Below are positions 36,846-45,272 of a DNA stretch of 64,000 nucleotides, in pieces. Positions within the stretch are counted from its first letter, which is position 1. Each line of letters begins with the position of its first letter. A model generated the notes under the pieces. The model did not search any database. It worked only from the letters and a program-made list of their open reading frames with translations, and was not told where the DNA came from. The translations under genes were made by a program, and so were the position numbers. The stretch spans positions 1 to 64,000 of the forward strand of contig NZ_WPNZ01000026.1 of assembly GCF_009755605.1 (NCBI RefSeq), in the 5' to 3' direction. The DNA comes from Streptomyces typhae. GTDB taxonomy: Bacteria > Actinomycetota > Actinomycetes > Streptomycetales > Streptomycetaceae.

Positions 36846-38915
36846 TCATCTGGTCCGTCGGTCGCTCCCGGGGGTCGCATCAGGACCTTGAGGACCAGCT
36901 TTTCCGCTGGTGGGAGCGGCCGGAGCGGTACGCGACGGCACGTCTGGCGCAGGCCCGGACCGGCGTTCGGAGCCCGGCCCCGAGGGCACGCCGGTGGAGC
37001 CCGGCCCGGAAGGCACGCCGGTGGACCCCGGCCCCGAAGGCACGCCGGTGGACCCCGGTCCCGATGGTGCACCTCCGGATGTCGGGCCCGCCGTCGCCCC
37101 GGCGGAAACCGGTCCCGAGGGCGCCCCGGGGGCAGCCGCTTCTGAGGGCGCCCCGGCGGAAGCTGATCCCGAAGGCGTCCCGACCGGTTCACCGGCGGCG
37201 CCCCTGCCGTCGCCGCCGCCCGAAGGACCGTCGCCGGGCTTGCCGCCGTCGCCCTCGCTGCCGCCCGCCTCGGCGCCGTCGCCCTCCGCCCCCTCGGCGG
37301 CGCGTGGCCGTGGCCCGCCCGCCCGTCCCGCGCTCCTGCCCAGCACCGCCTCCGCCGCCGCGTACAGCTCGGCGGGACGTACGCCGTTGAGGGCGGTGAC
37401 CAGATGGCCGTCGGGGCGTACGAGGAGGACGGTGTGCGCGGCGGCGCCCGGGTAGGCCTCCGCGACGAGGAGCTCGGCGGGGCAGGGGAGCGCGGTGACC
37501 GCGGCGGCGAGCCGCGGCATGATCCCGGCCGTCACCCAGTGCCGCCGTTCCCACACGATGGTGCCGGGGGCGACGAGCACGACGAGCAGTTTGCCGCGGC
37601 CGAGCCGGCCCCGCAGCGGCACGAAGGAGCCGTCGGGCGCCGTCACGCCAACGTCGGCGACGGGGGTGCCCGGAGGCGTGTCCACCGGCACCACGGAGTC
37701 AGAGGGCTCCGCCGCCAGCGGCGAGTCGGCGTACGACCCGGGCGTGCCCAACGCTCCGCTGCCCACATGGCCGTCCATCAGCAGCGCGTCCTGGCTGCGC
37801 GCGGAGCCGGGCACGTACGCGCGCAGGCCCTTGCCACCGCGCAGCAGCGGCAGTGCCTGGTCGGCGGTGCGCAGGCGGGTGGCGACGGCGCCGCGCCGCT
37901 CGGTCTGGTAGCTGTCGAGCAGGGCTTCGTGGGGGCCGTGGTGCCAGGCGAGCGCCAGCTTCCAGGCGAGGTTGTCGGCGTCGCGCAGGCCCTCGTCCAG
38001 GCCGTGCGTGCCGAGCGCTCCCAGGAGGTGCGCGGCGTCGCCGGCGAGGAAGGCGCGGCCCACCCGCCACCGGCGGGCCAGGCGGTGGTGGACGGTGTGC
38101 ACACCGGTGTCGAGCAGCTCGTACGACGGGGTGGCGCCGCCGCACCACCCGGCGAGGGTCTCCCGGATGCGGGCCACGAGGGCTTCGGGCGTCACCAGCT
38201 CGCCGCGCGGGGGCAGCAGCCAGTCGATCCGCCACACCCCCTGGTCGAGCGGACGGGCCGTCACCTCGGGGCCCCCGCCCCGCCAAGGAGGGCTACGGTG
38301 CAACAACGCCTCACCGGGCCACGGAAGTTCCGTACGCAGCGCGGCGACCGCGTGCCGCTCCACCGCGGTGCGTCCGGGGAAGCGGACGTCGAGCAGCTTG
38401 CGCACGGTCGAGCGCGGGCCGTCGCAGCCCACCAGGTGGCTGCCGCGCCACCAGGTGTCCTTGGGGCCGCGGGTGTGCGCGGTGATCCCGGACGCGTGCT
38501 GCTCCAGGGTGTCGAGCTTGCTCTCGACTGCGATCTTGACGAGGCGCTGGTCGGCGACGGCGTCGCGCAGGGCGCCGGTCAGCACGTGCTGCGGCAGGTG
38601 CAGGGGAGCGGGCAGCTCATCACTGAAAGTGAGCTGCCGCATCACCTGCTTCCTGCGCATCGCACGCCAGCCGCTCCAGCGCGTGCCGCTGTCCCAGCCA
38701 CCGCGCGTGCCGCCGTCCCCGCGGCCGAAGGAGCGCCCGGCGAGCCGTTCCACGAGCGCTGCGGTGTCGTCCCGGAGGACGGCCGTCCGCGCGGGCCGGT
38801 GCTCGTCCTTGCCGGGGCCTTCGTCGAGGACGACGGTGGGGACGGAGTGACGTGCGAGAGCCAGGGCGAGGGTGAGACCGACGGGGCCCGCGCCGACGAC
38901 GATCACCGGGTCCAC
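36846..38915 (-). CDS. FAD-dependent monooxygenase (aromatic hydroxylase type)
   Basis: A 689-residue PheA/TfdB-type hydroxylase. It has the FAD Rossmann motif VIVVGAGPVGLTLALALARH at the N-terminus, the DG motif (LVGCDGPRSTVRKLL), and GRAFLAGDAAHLLGALGTHGLDEGLRDADNLAWKLAL. A thioredoxin-like C-terminal domain (LVVLVAPGTIVWERR ... VLLVRPDGHLVTAL) ends near residue 525. The last 150 residues are a disordered Gly/Ser/Pro tail with 9-residue PSGPGSTGV repeats. Such a tail is not part of the family. GTG 38915 has AGGAGG nine bases upstream. Substrate unknown. Confidence 0.85.
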   Translation of the reverse strand: MDPVIVVGAGPVGLTLALALARHSVPTVVLDEGPGKDEHRPARTAVLRDDTAALVERLAGRSFGRGDGGTRGGWDSGTRWSGWRAMRRKQVMRQLTFSDELPAPLHLPQHVLTGALRDAVADQRLVKIAVESKLDTLEQHASGITAHTRGPKDTWWRGSHLVGCDGPRSTVRKLLDVRFPGRTAVERHAVAALRTELPWPGEALLHRSPPWRGGGPEVTARPLDQGVWRIDWLLPPRGELVTPEALVARIRETLAGWCGGATPSYELLDTGVHTVHHRLARRWRVGRAFLAGDAAHLLGALGTHGLDEGLRDADNLAWKLALAWHHGPHEALLDSYQTERRGAVATRLRTADQALPLLRGGKGLRAYVPGSARSQDALLMDGHVGSGALGTPGSYADSPLAAEPSDSVVPVDTPPGTPVADVGVTAPDGSFVPLRGRLGRGKLLVVLVAPGTIVWERRHWVTAGIMPRLAAAVTALPCPAELLVAEAYPGAAAHTVLLVRPDGHLVTALNGVRPAELYAAAEAVLGRSAGRAGGPRPRAAEGAEGDGAEAGGSEGDGGKPGDGPSGGGDGRGAAGEPVGTPSGSASAGAPSEAAAPGAPSGPVSAGATAGPTSGGAPSGPGSTGVPSGPGSTGVPSGPGSTGVPSGPGSERRSGPAPDVPSRTAPAAPTSGKAGPQGPDATPGSDRRTR
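36971..37078. repeat. 27-bp in-frame tandem repeat in the monooxygenase tail
   Basis: Four 27-bp copies starting at 36971, 36998, 37025 and 37052 encode PSGPGSTGV-type repeats near the C-terminus of the flavin monooxygenase. The first three are nearly identical. Confidence 0.9.
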
Positions 38916-39106
38916 GGGGCACGGCCTCCTGTCGTCACGGTCCGCGCGGGGTGGACGTACGTACAGGAAATGGCAGTTGAAGCCCGGTGCACGATCACAG
39001 AACGTATGCAACAGACTGCGTGCCACCCCGTCAAGCCGGACGCTCGGGGGCGGAACCCTCAGAATGCCTCATGACCTGCCAGAACGTCCGGCGGCTGCCG
39101 CGGAGG

Positions 39107-39152
39107 GAACGTGTGGGGGTCCGCCGGAACACCGGCGGACCCCCACACGTTC
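39107..39152. terminator. 21-bp perfect palindrome between gluD and the monooxygenase
   Basis: Positions 39107-39127 and 39132-39152 are perfect inverted repeats with a 4-base loop, one of the strongest hairpins in the window. No T-run follows on either strand. It lies 71 bases after the gluD stop on the minus strand and may end or protect the gluABCD mRNA. The rest of the 307-base gap 38916-39222 contains short CTGGTCCTG repeats (39163-39205) and no gene. Confidence 0.65.
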
Positions 39153-39222
39153 GTACCAGAGAGCCTGGTCCTGCTGGTCCTGCTGGCCCCGCCGGTCCTG
39201 CTCGGGGTCCGGAGCCCCCGTG

Positions 39223-40104
39223 CTACTTCGGGTCGGGAGCCGTGTCGGCGATGTCCGCCGCCGCGGTGGGCTCGGTCGCGGCGGCCACCCGGATGCCCGT
39301 CTTCGCGCGCCGCCCGCGCCGCTCCAGCCAGGTGGCGAGCGCGGAGAGCAGCATGCAGAGCGAGATGTAGATGGCACCGAAGACGGTGACCGTCTGGACG
39401 AACGGATAGACGCCGTTCACCGGAGTGTTGTTGGCGATGAGCCGGGCGGACTGCAGCAGTTCCGGGTAGAGGATCATGAAGCCGAGGGAGGTGTCCTTCA
39501 GCGTCACCACGAGCTGACTGATGATCGACGGCAGCATCGAGCGGATGGCCTGCGGGAACAGCACGGTCGCCATGACCTGGGTCTTGCGCAGGCCGAGCGC
39601 GTACGCGGCCTCCTTCTGGCCCTTGGGCACCGCGTTGATGCCCGCGCGCAGCACCTCCGCCTGCACGCACCCGTTGTAGATCGTCAGGCCGAGCACCAGC
39701 GCCCAGAAGGGCGTCATGTCACCGACGAGGCCGACCCAGAGGGCGAAGATGGTGATGAGCAGCGGGATCGAGCGGAAGAGATCGATGAAGGCGACGGCGA
39801 ACCACCGCACCGGACGGTGCTCGGACAGCCGGGCCACGCACAGGATGACCGCGAAGACCAGCGACAGGACACCGGCGAGGGCGAAGACCTTCAGGGTGGC
39901 GAGCAGCGAGTCGAAGATGTTCTGCCGGATGCCGGAGTAGTTGAAGATGTCCCACAGGTCCGGGTCGAACTCGCCCTTGTCGTTCAGTCGCAGGATGATC
40001 CACACGATGCCGCCGACGACGGCCAGGCCGCCGATGACGGTGTAGATGATGTTGCGGACGCGGGCTTTGGGGCCCGGGGCGTCGAAGAGGACGTTGGCGC
40101 TCAT
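39223..40104 (-). CDS. gluD: glutamate ABC transporter permease GluD
   Basis: A 293-residue permease with five or six helices. It has the binding-protein-dependent transport EAA-type loop EAAYALGLRKTQVMATVLFPQAIRSMLP. The region before it (FDSLLATLKVFALAGVLSLVFAVILCVARL, FIDLFRSIPLLITIFALWVGL) is typical of polar amino acid uptake permeases. It overlaps gluC by 4 nt and is the last gene of gluABCD. It ends with DPK then TAG, the same 12 bases as gluB. Confidence 0.93.
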   Translation of the reverse strand: MSANVLFDAPGPKARVRNIIYTVIGGLAVVGGIVWIILRLNDKGEFDPDLWDIFNYSGIRQNIFDSLLATLKVFALAGVLSLVFAVILCVARLSEHRPVRWFAVAFIDLFRSIPLLITIFALWVGLVGDMTPFWALVLGLTIYNGCVQAEVLRAGINAVPKGQKEAAYALGLRKTQVMATVLFPQAIRSMLPSIISQLVVTLKDTSLGFMILYPELLQSARLIANNTPVNGVYPFVQTVTVFGAIYISLCMLLSALATWLERRGRRAKTGIRVAAATEPTAAADIADTAPDPK

Positions 40105-40748
40105 CGGGCGACCTCCAGACGGTGCTCCAGGACCCGGAAGAGGCCGTTGATGGCGTACGTGATGATCAGATAGGCGACCGTGATCCAGACGAAGATCATC
40201 ACGATGTCGTAGCCGTCGTTGCTCAGGGTCTTCGAGACGTTGAACAGTTCGGTGTTGTCGAAGGCGCCCGCGATGGCCGTGTTCTTCGTCAGGGCGATGA
40301 AGATGCTGGACAGCGGCGGCACCACGTTGCGGGTGGCCTGGGGCAGCACGACCAGGCGCATGCTCTGCGTGAACGTGAGACCGATCGAGCGGGCCGCCTC
40401 GGCCTGGCCGAGCGGCACCGTGTTGATGCCCGAGCGCACCGCCTCGGCCACGAAGGCGGACGTGTAGAACCCGCACGCGGCGACGGCGAGGGCGAAGGAG
40501 TCGAGGTCCGGGTAGAGGACCTTCGGGACGACGAAGAACGCCACCAGGAACAGCAGCGTCAGCGGCGTGTTCCGCAGCAGGGTGACCCAGGCGGTCCCGA
40601 ATATGCGCAGGGGCAGCACCGGCGAGACGCGGCACCCTGCGACGATGACGCCGGCCACGATGGCCACCAGCGCACTGACGACGGTCAACTTGACAGTGCC
40701 GTAAAACCCTTCGCGGAAGAGCGACAGGTTGTCGAGCAATACGTCCAT
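40101..40748 (-). CDS. gluC: glutamate ABC transporter permease GluC
   Basis: A 215-residue permease pairing with GluD in the membrane. The coupling loop EAARSIGLTFTQSMRLVVLPQATRNVVPPL and the start MDVLLDNLSLFREGFYGTVKLTVVSALVAIVAGVIVA are typical. The gene is 183 bases downstream of gluB; that gap holds a strong hairpin and degenerate GCGACGGGTC repeats but no gene. Confidence 0.93.
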   Translation of the reverse strand: MDVLLDNLSLFREGFYGTVKLTVVSALVAIVAGVIVAGCRVSPVLPLRIFGTAWVTLLRNTPLTLLFLVAFFVVPKVLYPDLDSFALAVAACGFYTSAFVAEAVRSGINTVPLGQAEAARSIGLTFTQSMRLVVLPQATRNVVPPLSSIFIALTKNTAIAGAFDNTELFNVSKTLSNDGYDIVMIFVWITVAYLIITYAINGLFRVLEHRLEVAR

Positions 40749-40883
40749 GGATTCTCCGCGAGGTGTTCGCGACGGGTCGCAGGGGGTTCACGCCAGGTCC
40801 GGGCCGTCGGCGTCGGCGTCGACGGGTCCGGCAGGTCTTCGCGACGGGTCCGACAGCGATTCCGGCATCGGTTCTTACAGGGA

Positions 40884-40925
40884 ACGTCCCGCTCCTGGCC
40901 GCGTGGCGGCGGGGGAGCGGGACGT
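40884..40925 (-). terminator. hairpin after gluB
   Basis: ACGTCCCGCTCC (40884-40895) and GGAGCGGGACGT (40914-40925) pair with an 18-base loop, six bases after the gluB stop. No T-run follows. Such hairpins after binding-protein genes usually protect the upstream mRNA or cause partial termination, so that more binding protein than permease is made. Confidence 0.7.
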
Positions 40926-40931
40926 CCTGGA

Positions 40932-41852
40932 CTACTTCGGGTCGGTGAAGGCCGGCGGCTCCTGGTACTCGGAGCCCGAGATACCGATCGTGGCGTCGAA
41001 GGCCTTCTTGTAGTCGCCGTTCTCCTGGTGCGCCTTGATGGCGTCCGCGACGGCCTTCTGGAGGGCGGCGTCGCCCTTCTTCAGGCCGACGCCGTACGGC
41101 TCGTCCGAGAAGGTGTCGCCGACGACCTTGAGCTTGCCCTTGTTCTGCGCGGCGTAGCCCATCAGGATCGCGTCGTCCGTGGTGACCGCGTCGACCTGGT
41201 TGTTCAGCATCTGGGCGACGCACTCCGAGTACTTGGAGAGCTCGGTCACCTTGGCGCCGTACTTCGGCTTCTTGATGTTCTGCAGCGGCGTGGAGCCGAC
41301 GATCGAACAGACCTTCTTGCCGCGTACGGTCTCCGGGCCCTTGATGTCCTTCTCGTCCTTGCGGACGAGCAGCGAGGCACCGGCGTGGTAGTAGGGGCCC
41401 GCGAAGTCGATCTGCTTCTTGCGCTCGTCGTTGATCGTGTACGTGCCGATCATCAGGTCGACGTCGCCCTTGGAGACCGCGGTCTCACGGGCTCCGGAGT
41501 CGACCGTCTTCCACTCGATCTGCTTCGCCGAGAAGCCCAGGTCCGCCGCGATCATCTTGGCGATCTCGATGTCGAAGCCGGAGTACTCCTTGGTCGACTG
41601 GTCCTGGAAGCCGAGGTAGGGCTGGTCCGCCTTGGCACCGATCACGATCTTGCCGCGCTTCTGGGCCGCCTTGAGGACCGAGGAGTCGACCGTGACGCCC
41701 TTCTTGACCGTGTAGCTCAGTTCCTTGCCGCTGGACTTGGCGGGGCCCTCCGGCTTGTCACCGGCGGAGCCCTCCTTGCCGCCGCAGGCGGTGGCGGTGA
41801 GCGAGAGGGCAGCGACGGCCGCTGCGACGGCGGCGGACTTACGGAGCTTCAT
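40932..41852 (-). CDS. gluB: glutamate-binding lipoprotein GluB
   Basis: A 306-residue extracellular solute-binding protein. The signal peptide ends in a lipobox, LTATACGG, with Cys23 as the lipid anchor. The type 3 SBP domain includes GKIVIGAKADQPYLGF, GYSGFDIEIAKMIA-like YSGFDIEIAKMIAADLG, and VDAVTTDDAILMGYAAQ. It delivers glutamate to GluCD. AAAGGATG precedes ATG 41852. Confidence 0.94.
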   Translation of the reverse strand: MKLRKSAAVAAAVAALSLTATACGGKEGSAGDKPEGPAKSSGKELSYTVKKGVTVDSSVLKAAQKRGKIVIGAKADQPYLGFQDQSTKEYSGFDIEIAKMIAADLGFSAKQIEWKTVDSGARETAVSKGDVDLMIGTYTINDERKKQIDFAGPYYHAGASLLVRKDEKDIKGPETVRGKKVCSIVGSTPLQNIKKPKYGAKVTELSKYSECVAQMLNNQVDAVTTDDAILMGYAAQNKGKLKVVGDTFSDEPYGVGLKKGDAALQKAVADAIKAHQENGDYKKAFDATIGISGSEYQEPPAFTDPK

Positions 41853-41895
41853 GAGTGAACATCCTTTGTCTTGACTGGCGTTGAGACGGCGTGAA

Positions 41896-41944
41896 GCCTC
41901 GGTGTTTGCCTCAGTGTGTGTCTCAAGTGTTTGTCTCAGTGTTT
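41896..41944. repeat. 12-13-bp tandem repeat spanning the gluA stop codon
   Basis: Four units read on the plus strand as GCCTCGGTGTTT, GCCTCAGTGTGT, GTCTCAAGTGTTT and GTCTCAGTGTTT (41896-41944). The last one contains the gluA stop (TCA at 41936-41938 on plus). The other copies fill the gap to gluB and repeat the final Lys-His-stop codons of gluA. Confidence 0.85.
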
Positions 41945-42712
41945 AAGGATCTTCGACAGGAAGTCCTTGGCCCGGTCGCTGCGCGGGTTGCTGAAGAACT
42001 GGTCCGGTACGGCTTCCTCGACGATCCGGCCGTCGGCCATGAAGACGACGCGGTTGGCCGCCGACCGGGCGAAGCCCATCTCGTGCGTGACGACCACCAT
42101 CGTCATGCCGTCGCGGGCCAGCTGCTGCATGACCTCGAGGACCTCATTGATCATCTCGGGGTCGAGCGCCGAGGTGGGCTCGTCGAAGAGCATCACCTTG
42201 GGGCCCATCGCCAACGCGCGGGCGATCGCGACGCGTTGCTGCTGACCACCGGAGAGCTGCGCCGGGTACTTGTCGGCCTGCGAGCCGACGCCCACCCGGT
42301 CGAGCAGGCCGCGCGCCTTCTCCTCCGCCTCCGCCTTGGGCGTCTTGCGCACTTTGACCTGGCCCAGCATCACGTTCTCGAGCACGGTCTTGTGCGCGAA
42401 GAGGTTGAAGGACTGGAAGACCATGCCCACGTCCGCGCGGAGCCGCGCGAGCTCCTTGCCCTCCTGGGGCAGCGGCTTGCCGTCGATCGAGATCGCACCC
42501 GAGTCGACGGTCTCCAGGCGGTTGATGGTGCGGCACAGCGTCGACTTGCCCGACCCGGAGGGGCCGATCACCACGACGACCTCGCCGCGGGCGATGGTCA
42601 GGTCGATGTCCTGGAGGACGTGCAGGGCGCCGAAGTGCTTGTTGACACCCTTCAGCACGACAAGGTCGTCCGCCGCGGGCTTGGCGTCCTTGGTCACCGA
42701 TACTTCGGTCAC
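41936..42712 (-). CDS. gluA: glutamate ABC transporter ATP-binding protein GluA
   Basis: A 258-residue ATPase with Walker A GPSGSGKST, the signature LSGGQQQRVAIARAL, Walker B VMLFDEPTSALDPE, and the switch histidine VVVTHEMGFA. It energises glutamate uptake and heads the gluABCD operon. GTG 42712 was preferred (GGAG nine bases upstream); ATG 42727 is in frame but its GAGGAGG directly touches the codon. It is divergent from gluR. Confidence 0.94.
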   Translation of the reverse strand: MTEVSVTKDAKPAADDLVVLKGVNKHFGALHVLQDIDLTIARGEVVVVIGPSGSGKSTLCRTINRLETVDSGAISIDGKPLPQEGKELARLRADVGMVFQSFNLFAHKTVLENVMLGQVKVRKTPKAEAEEKARGLLDRVGVGSQADKYPAQLSGGQQQRVAIARALAMGPKVMLFDEPTSALDPEMINEVLEVMQQLARDGMTMVVVTHEMGFARSAANRVVFMADGRIVEEAVPDQFFSNPRSDRAKDFLSKILKH

Positions 42713-43003
42713 GGCTTGTTGCTCCATCCTCCTCGGGTTGGGAGGACAGTAGTAACCCGGTGCGACCAGCGTCATTACATCTGAGGGGAAATTGAGCATA
42801 ACGATCCGGCCGCAACCGGACACTCCGCGTGAAGGGGGCGCCCCGGCTGCGTACCGGGTACATAACGGAACGTGTCCGTGACCCGAGAGGTCTTGACGCG
42901 GTCCTTATCCATCGGCGTGGATGCCTTGGTGCGTTCACGCGCGCGTGCCGGGTGCCCGCGAACGGTCCCACAGCACGGCGTGAGGGACGACGGAACGACC
43001 GAT

Positions 43004-43120
43004 GAACCACTGACGTCCGAGGGGCCGCGGACGATAGACGAACCACTGATGTCCGAGGGGCCGCGGACAGCCGACGAACCACTGATGTCCGATGGGCCGC
43101 GGACGACCGATGAACCACTG
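43004..43120. repeat. 36-bp direct repeats upstream of gluR
   Basis: Copies start at 43004, 43040, 43076 and 43112 (the last partial), each beginning GAACCACTGA or close to it and containing GGGCCGCGGACG or a variant. The exact 36-bp spacing and the position, 29-145 bases before the gluR ATG, make a regulatory role possible. The 436-base gap 42713-43148 between gluA and gluR holds no gene I can support. Confidence 0.9.
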
Positions 43121-43148
43121 GGGGGCCTATGGGCTGGAGGGGGACCGC

Positions 43149-43838
43149 ATGAGACTGCTGCTCGTCGAGGACGACGACCACGTGGCCGCCGCGCTGTCCG
43201 CGGTCCTGGCCCGGCACGGCTTCGCCGTCACCCACGCGCGCAGCGGCGAGGAGGCGCTCCAGGCCCTGCTGCCCTGCGAAGCGGCACCCTTCGGAGTGGT
43301 GCTCCTCGACCTCGGCCTGCCCGACCAGGACGGCTACGAGGTGTGCGGAAAGATCCGCAAGCGCACCAGCACCCCCGTCATCATGGTCACCGCCCGCGCC
43401 GACGTACGCTCCCGCATCCACGGCCTGAACCTCGGTGCCGACGACTACGTGGTGAAGCCGTACGACACCGGGGAGCTCATCGCCCGCATCCACGCGGTGA
43501 TCCGCCGCCCCGCCGCCGACACCCCGCAGGTGCCCGCCGAGACCGAGCTGCGCCTCGGCGCCGTCCGTATCGAACTGCCCACCCGCCAGGTCAGCGTGGA
43601 CGGAGCCGCCGTCCAGCTGACCCGCAAGGAGTTCGACCTGCTCGCGCTCCTCGCCCAGCGCCCCGGAGTCGTCTTCCGCCGGGAGCAGATCATCAGCGAG
43701 GTTTGGCGCACGAGTTGGGAGGGCACCGGCCGCACACTGGAGGTGCACGTGGCGTCCCTGCGCGCCAAACTGCACATGCCCGCCCTGATCGAGACCGTGC
43801 GCGGAGTCGGCTACCGGCTCGTCGCCCCGGCGTCGTAG
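43149..43838 (+). CDS. gluR: OmpR-family response regulator GluR
   Basis: A 229-residue regulator. Receiver domain with MRLLLVEDDDHVAAAL, the phospho-acceptor Asp54 in VVLLDLGLPDQDG, and YVVKPYD. The winged-helix DNA-binding domain covers residues about 130-227 (LTRKEFDLLALLAQRPGVVFRREQIISEVW, RTLEVHVASLRAKL, VRGVGYRL). In S. coelicolor the pair next to gluABCD senses glutamate and activates uptake. ATG 43149 follows GGAGGGG. Confidence 0.92.
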   Translation: MRLLLVEDDDHVAAALSAVLARHGFAVTHARSGEEALQALLPCEAAPFGVVLLDLGLPDQDGYEVCGKIRKRTSTPVIMVTARADVRSRIHGLNLGADDYVVKPYDTGELIARIHAVIRRPAADTPQVPAETELRLGAVRIELPTRQVSVDGAAVQLTRKEFDLLALLAQRPGVVFRREQIISEVWRTSWEGTGRTLEVHVASLRAKLHMPALIETVRGVGYRLVAPAS

Positions 43839-43847
43839 CGGGCACAG

Positions 43848-45272
43848 GTGCGCGCCCGCCTCCTGCCGCTCCTCATCGTCCTGATGGCCGGCGTCCTGCT
43901 GGCCCTCGGGTTCCCGCTCGCCGTCAGCGTGGCGTCGGCGCAGCAGCAGAAGGTGGTCGTCGACCGCATCGACGACACCGCGCGCTTCGCCGCCCTCGCC
44001 CAGTTCGTCACCCAGCGCCCCACGGGCTCCCGCGTGCAGGACAAGGACGAACGGCGCGCGACCCTCCAGAAGGAACTGGACTACTACCACGAGGTGTACG
44101 GCATCAAGGCGGGCGTCTTCTTCCGCGACCGCTTCCCCATGGCGCACGCCCCCGGCGACTGGTTCCTGCCCACCGGCAGCGACGGGGTGAGCGGCGCCTT
44201 CGAGGAGGCCCTGCGCTCCCGCGGCAGCCACGACCCTCCCCAGGTGTGGCCCTGGGAGGAGGGCGGGCGCATCGTCGTCGCCTCACCGGTGATCCGCGAC
44301 GGCGACGTGGTGGCCGTCGTCGTCACCGACTCGCCCACCGGGCGCATGCGTGCGAAGACCCTGCACGGCTGGCTGCTGATCGTCGCAGGGGAGTCGGCAG
44401 CGATGCTCCTCGCGGTCGGCGCCGCGCTGCGCCTCACCGGCTGGGTCCTGCGTCCGGTACGGGTCCTCGACGCCACCACCCACGACATCGCCACCGGACG
44501 CCTCAACTCGCGGGTCGCGGCCGCCGGCGGGCCCCCGGAACTCAGACGCCTGGCCCGGTCGTTCAACGAGATGGCCGACAACGTCGAAGACGTCCTCGAG
44601 CAGCAGCGCGCCTTCGTCGCCGACGCCTCGCACCAACTGCGCAATCCGCTGTCCGCCCTGCTGCTCCGCATCGAGCTCCTCGCCCTCGAACTGCCCGAGG
44701 GGAACGAGGAGATCGCCTCGGTGCGCACCGAAGGCAAGCGCCTCGCGCAGGTCCTCGACGACCTGCTCGACCTGGCGCTCGCGGAACACGCGGCGGCGGA
44801 TCTGCGGCTCACCGACATCGGTGAGCTGGCGGCCGAGCGGGTCGCCGCGTGGCGCCCGCTCGCCGACGAGCGCGGCGTCCGGCTCACCGGGCAGTGCCCG
44901 GCGACGACCGGCTGGGCCGACCCGGTCGCCCTGTCCAGCGCCCTGGACGCGGTGATCGACAACGCCCTGAAGTTCACACCGGAAGGAGAGGAGGTGCAGG
45001 TACGGGTCGCTTCCGCCGACTCGACGACGACCGTCGTCGTCACCGACGGCGGCCCCGGCCTCACGGACGACGAACTCGACCGGGTGGGCGACCGCTTCTG
45101 GCGCAGCAACCGGCACCAGAACGTCAAGGGCTCCGGCCTCGGCCTGTCGATCTCCCGCGCGCTGCTCGCCGCCGGTGGCGGCAGCATGGCGTACGAGCGT
45201 CATGAGCCGCACGGCCTGAAGGTGACCGTGCGCATACCCCGCCAAGCGCCTCAGGGCGCGGTCAGGGCTTGA
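43848..45272 (+). CDS. gluK: sensor histidine kinase GluK
   Basis: A 474-residue membrane kinase. TM1 is at about 5-28, an extracytoplasmic sensor region at 30-170, TM2 at about 177-198, and a HAMP domain follows. HisKA has DASHQLRNPLSAL with His262. The ATPase has the N box DNALKF, DGGPGL and GSGLGLSISRALL. It starts nine bases after gluR. Its last 11 bases overlap the convergent TAXI-type gene. Confidence 0.92.
   Translation: MRARLLPLLIVLMAGVLLALGFPLAVSVASAQQQKVVVDRIDDTARFAALAQFVTQRPTGSRVQDKDERRATLQKELDYYHEVYGIKAGVFFRDRFPMAHAPGDWFLPTGSDGVSGAFEEALRSRGSHDPPQVWPWEEGGRIVVASPVIRDGDVVAVVVTDSPTGRMRAKTLHGWLLIVAGESAAMLLAVGAALRLTGWVLRPVRVLDATTHDIATGRLNSRVAAAGGPPELRRLARSFNEMADNVEDVLEQQRAFVADASHQLRNPLSALLLRIELLALELPEGNEEIASVRTEGKRLAQVLDDLLDLALAEHAAADLRLTDIGELAAERVAAWRPLADERGVRLTGQCPATTGWADPVALSSALDAVIDNALKFTPEGEEVQVRVASADSTTTVVVTDGGPGLTDDELDRVGDRFWRSNRHQNVKGSGLGLSISRALLAAGGGSMAYERHEPHGLKVTVRIPRQAPQGAVRA

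Noticed and set aside
43004..43120. 36-bp repeats as a CRISPR array
   Set aside because: The repeats are contiguous with no unique spacers, and no cas genes are present.
42872..44824. 650-residue frame containing 12-residue repeats from the 36-bp array
   Set aside because: It runs on through gluR and gluK in another frame as Arg/Pro-rich sequence; only the DNA repeat is real.
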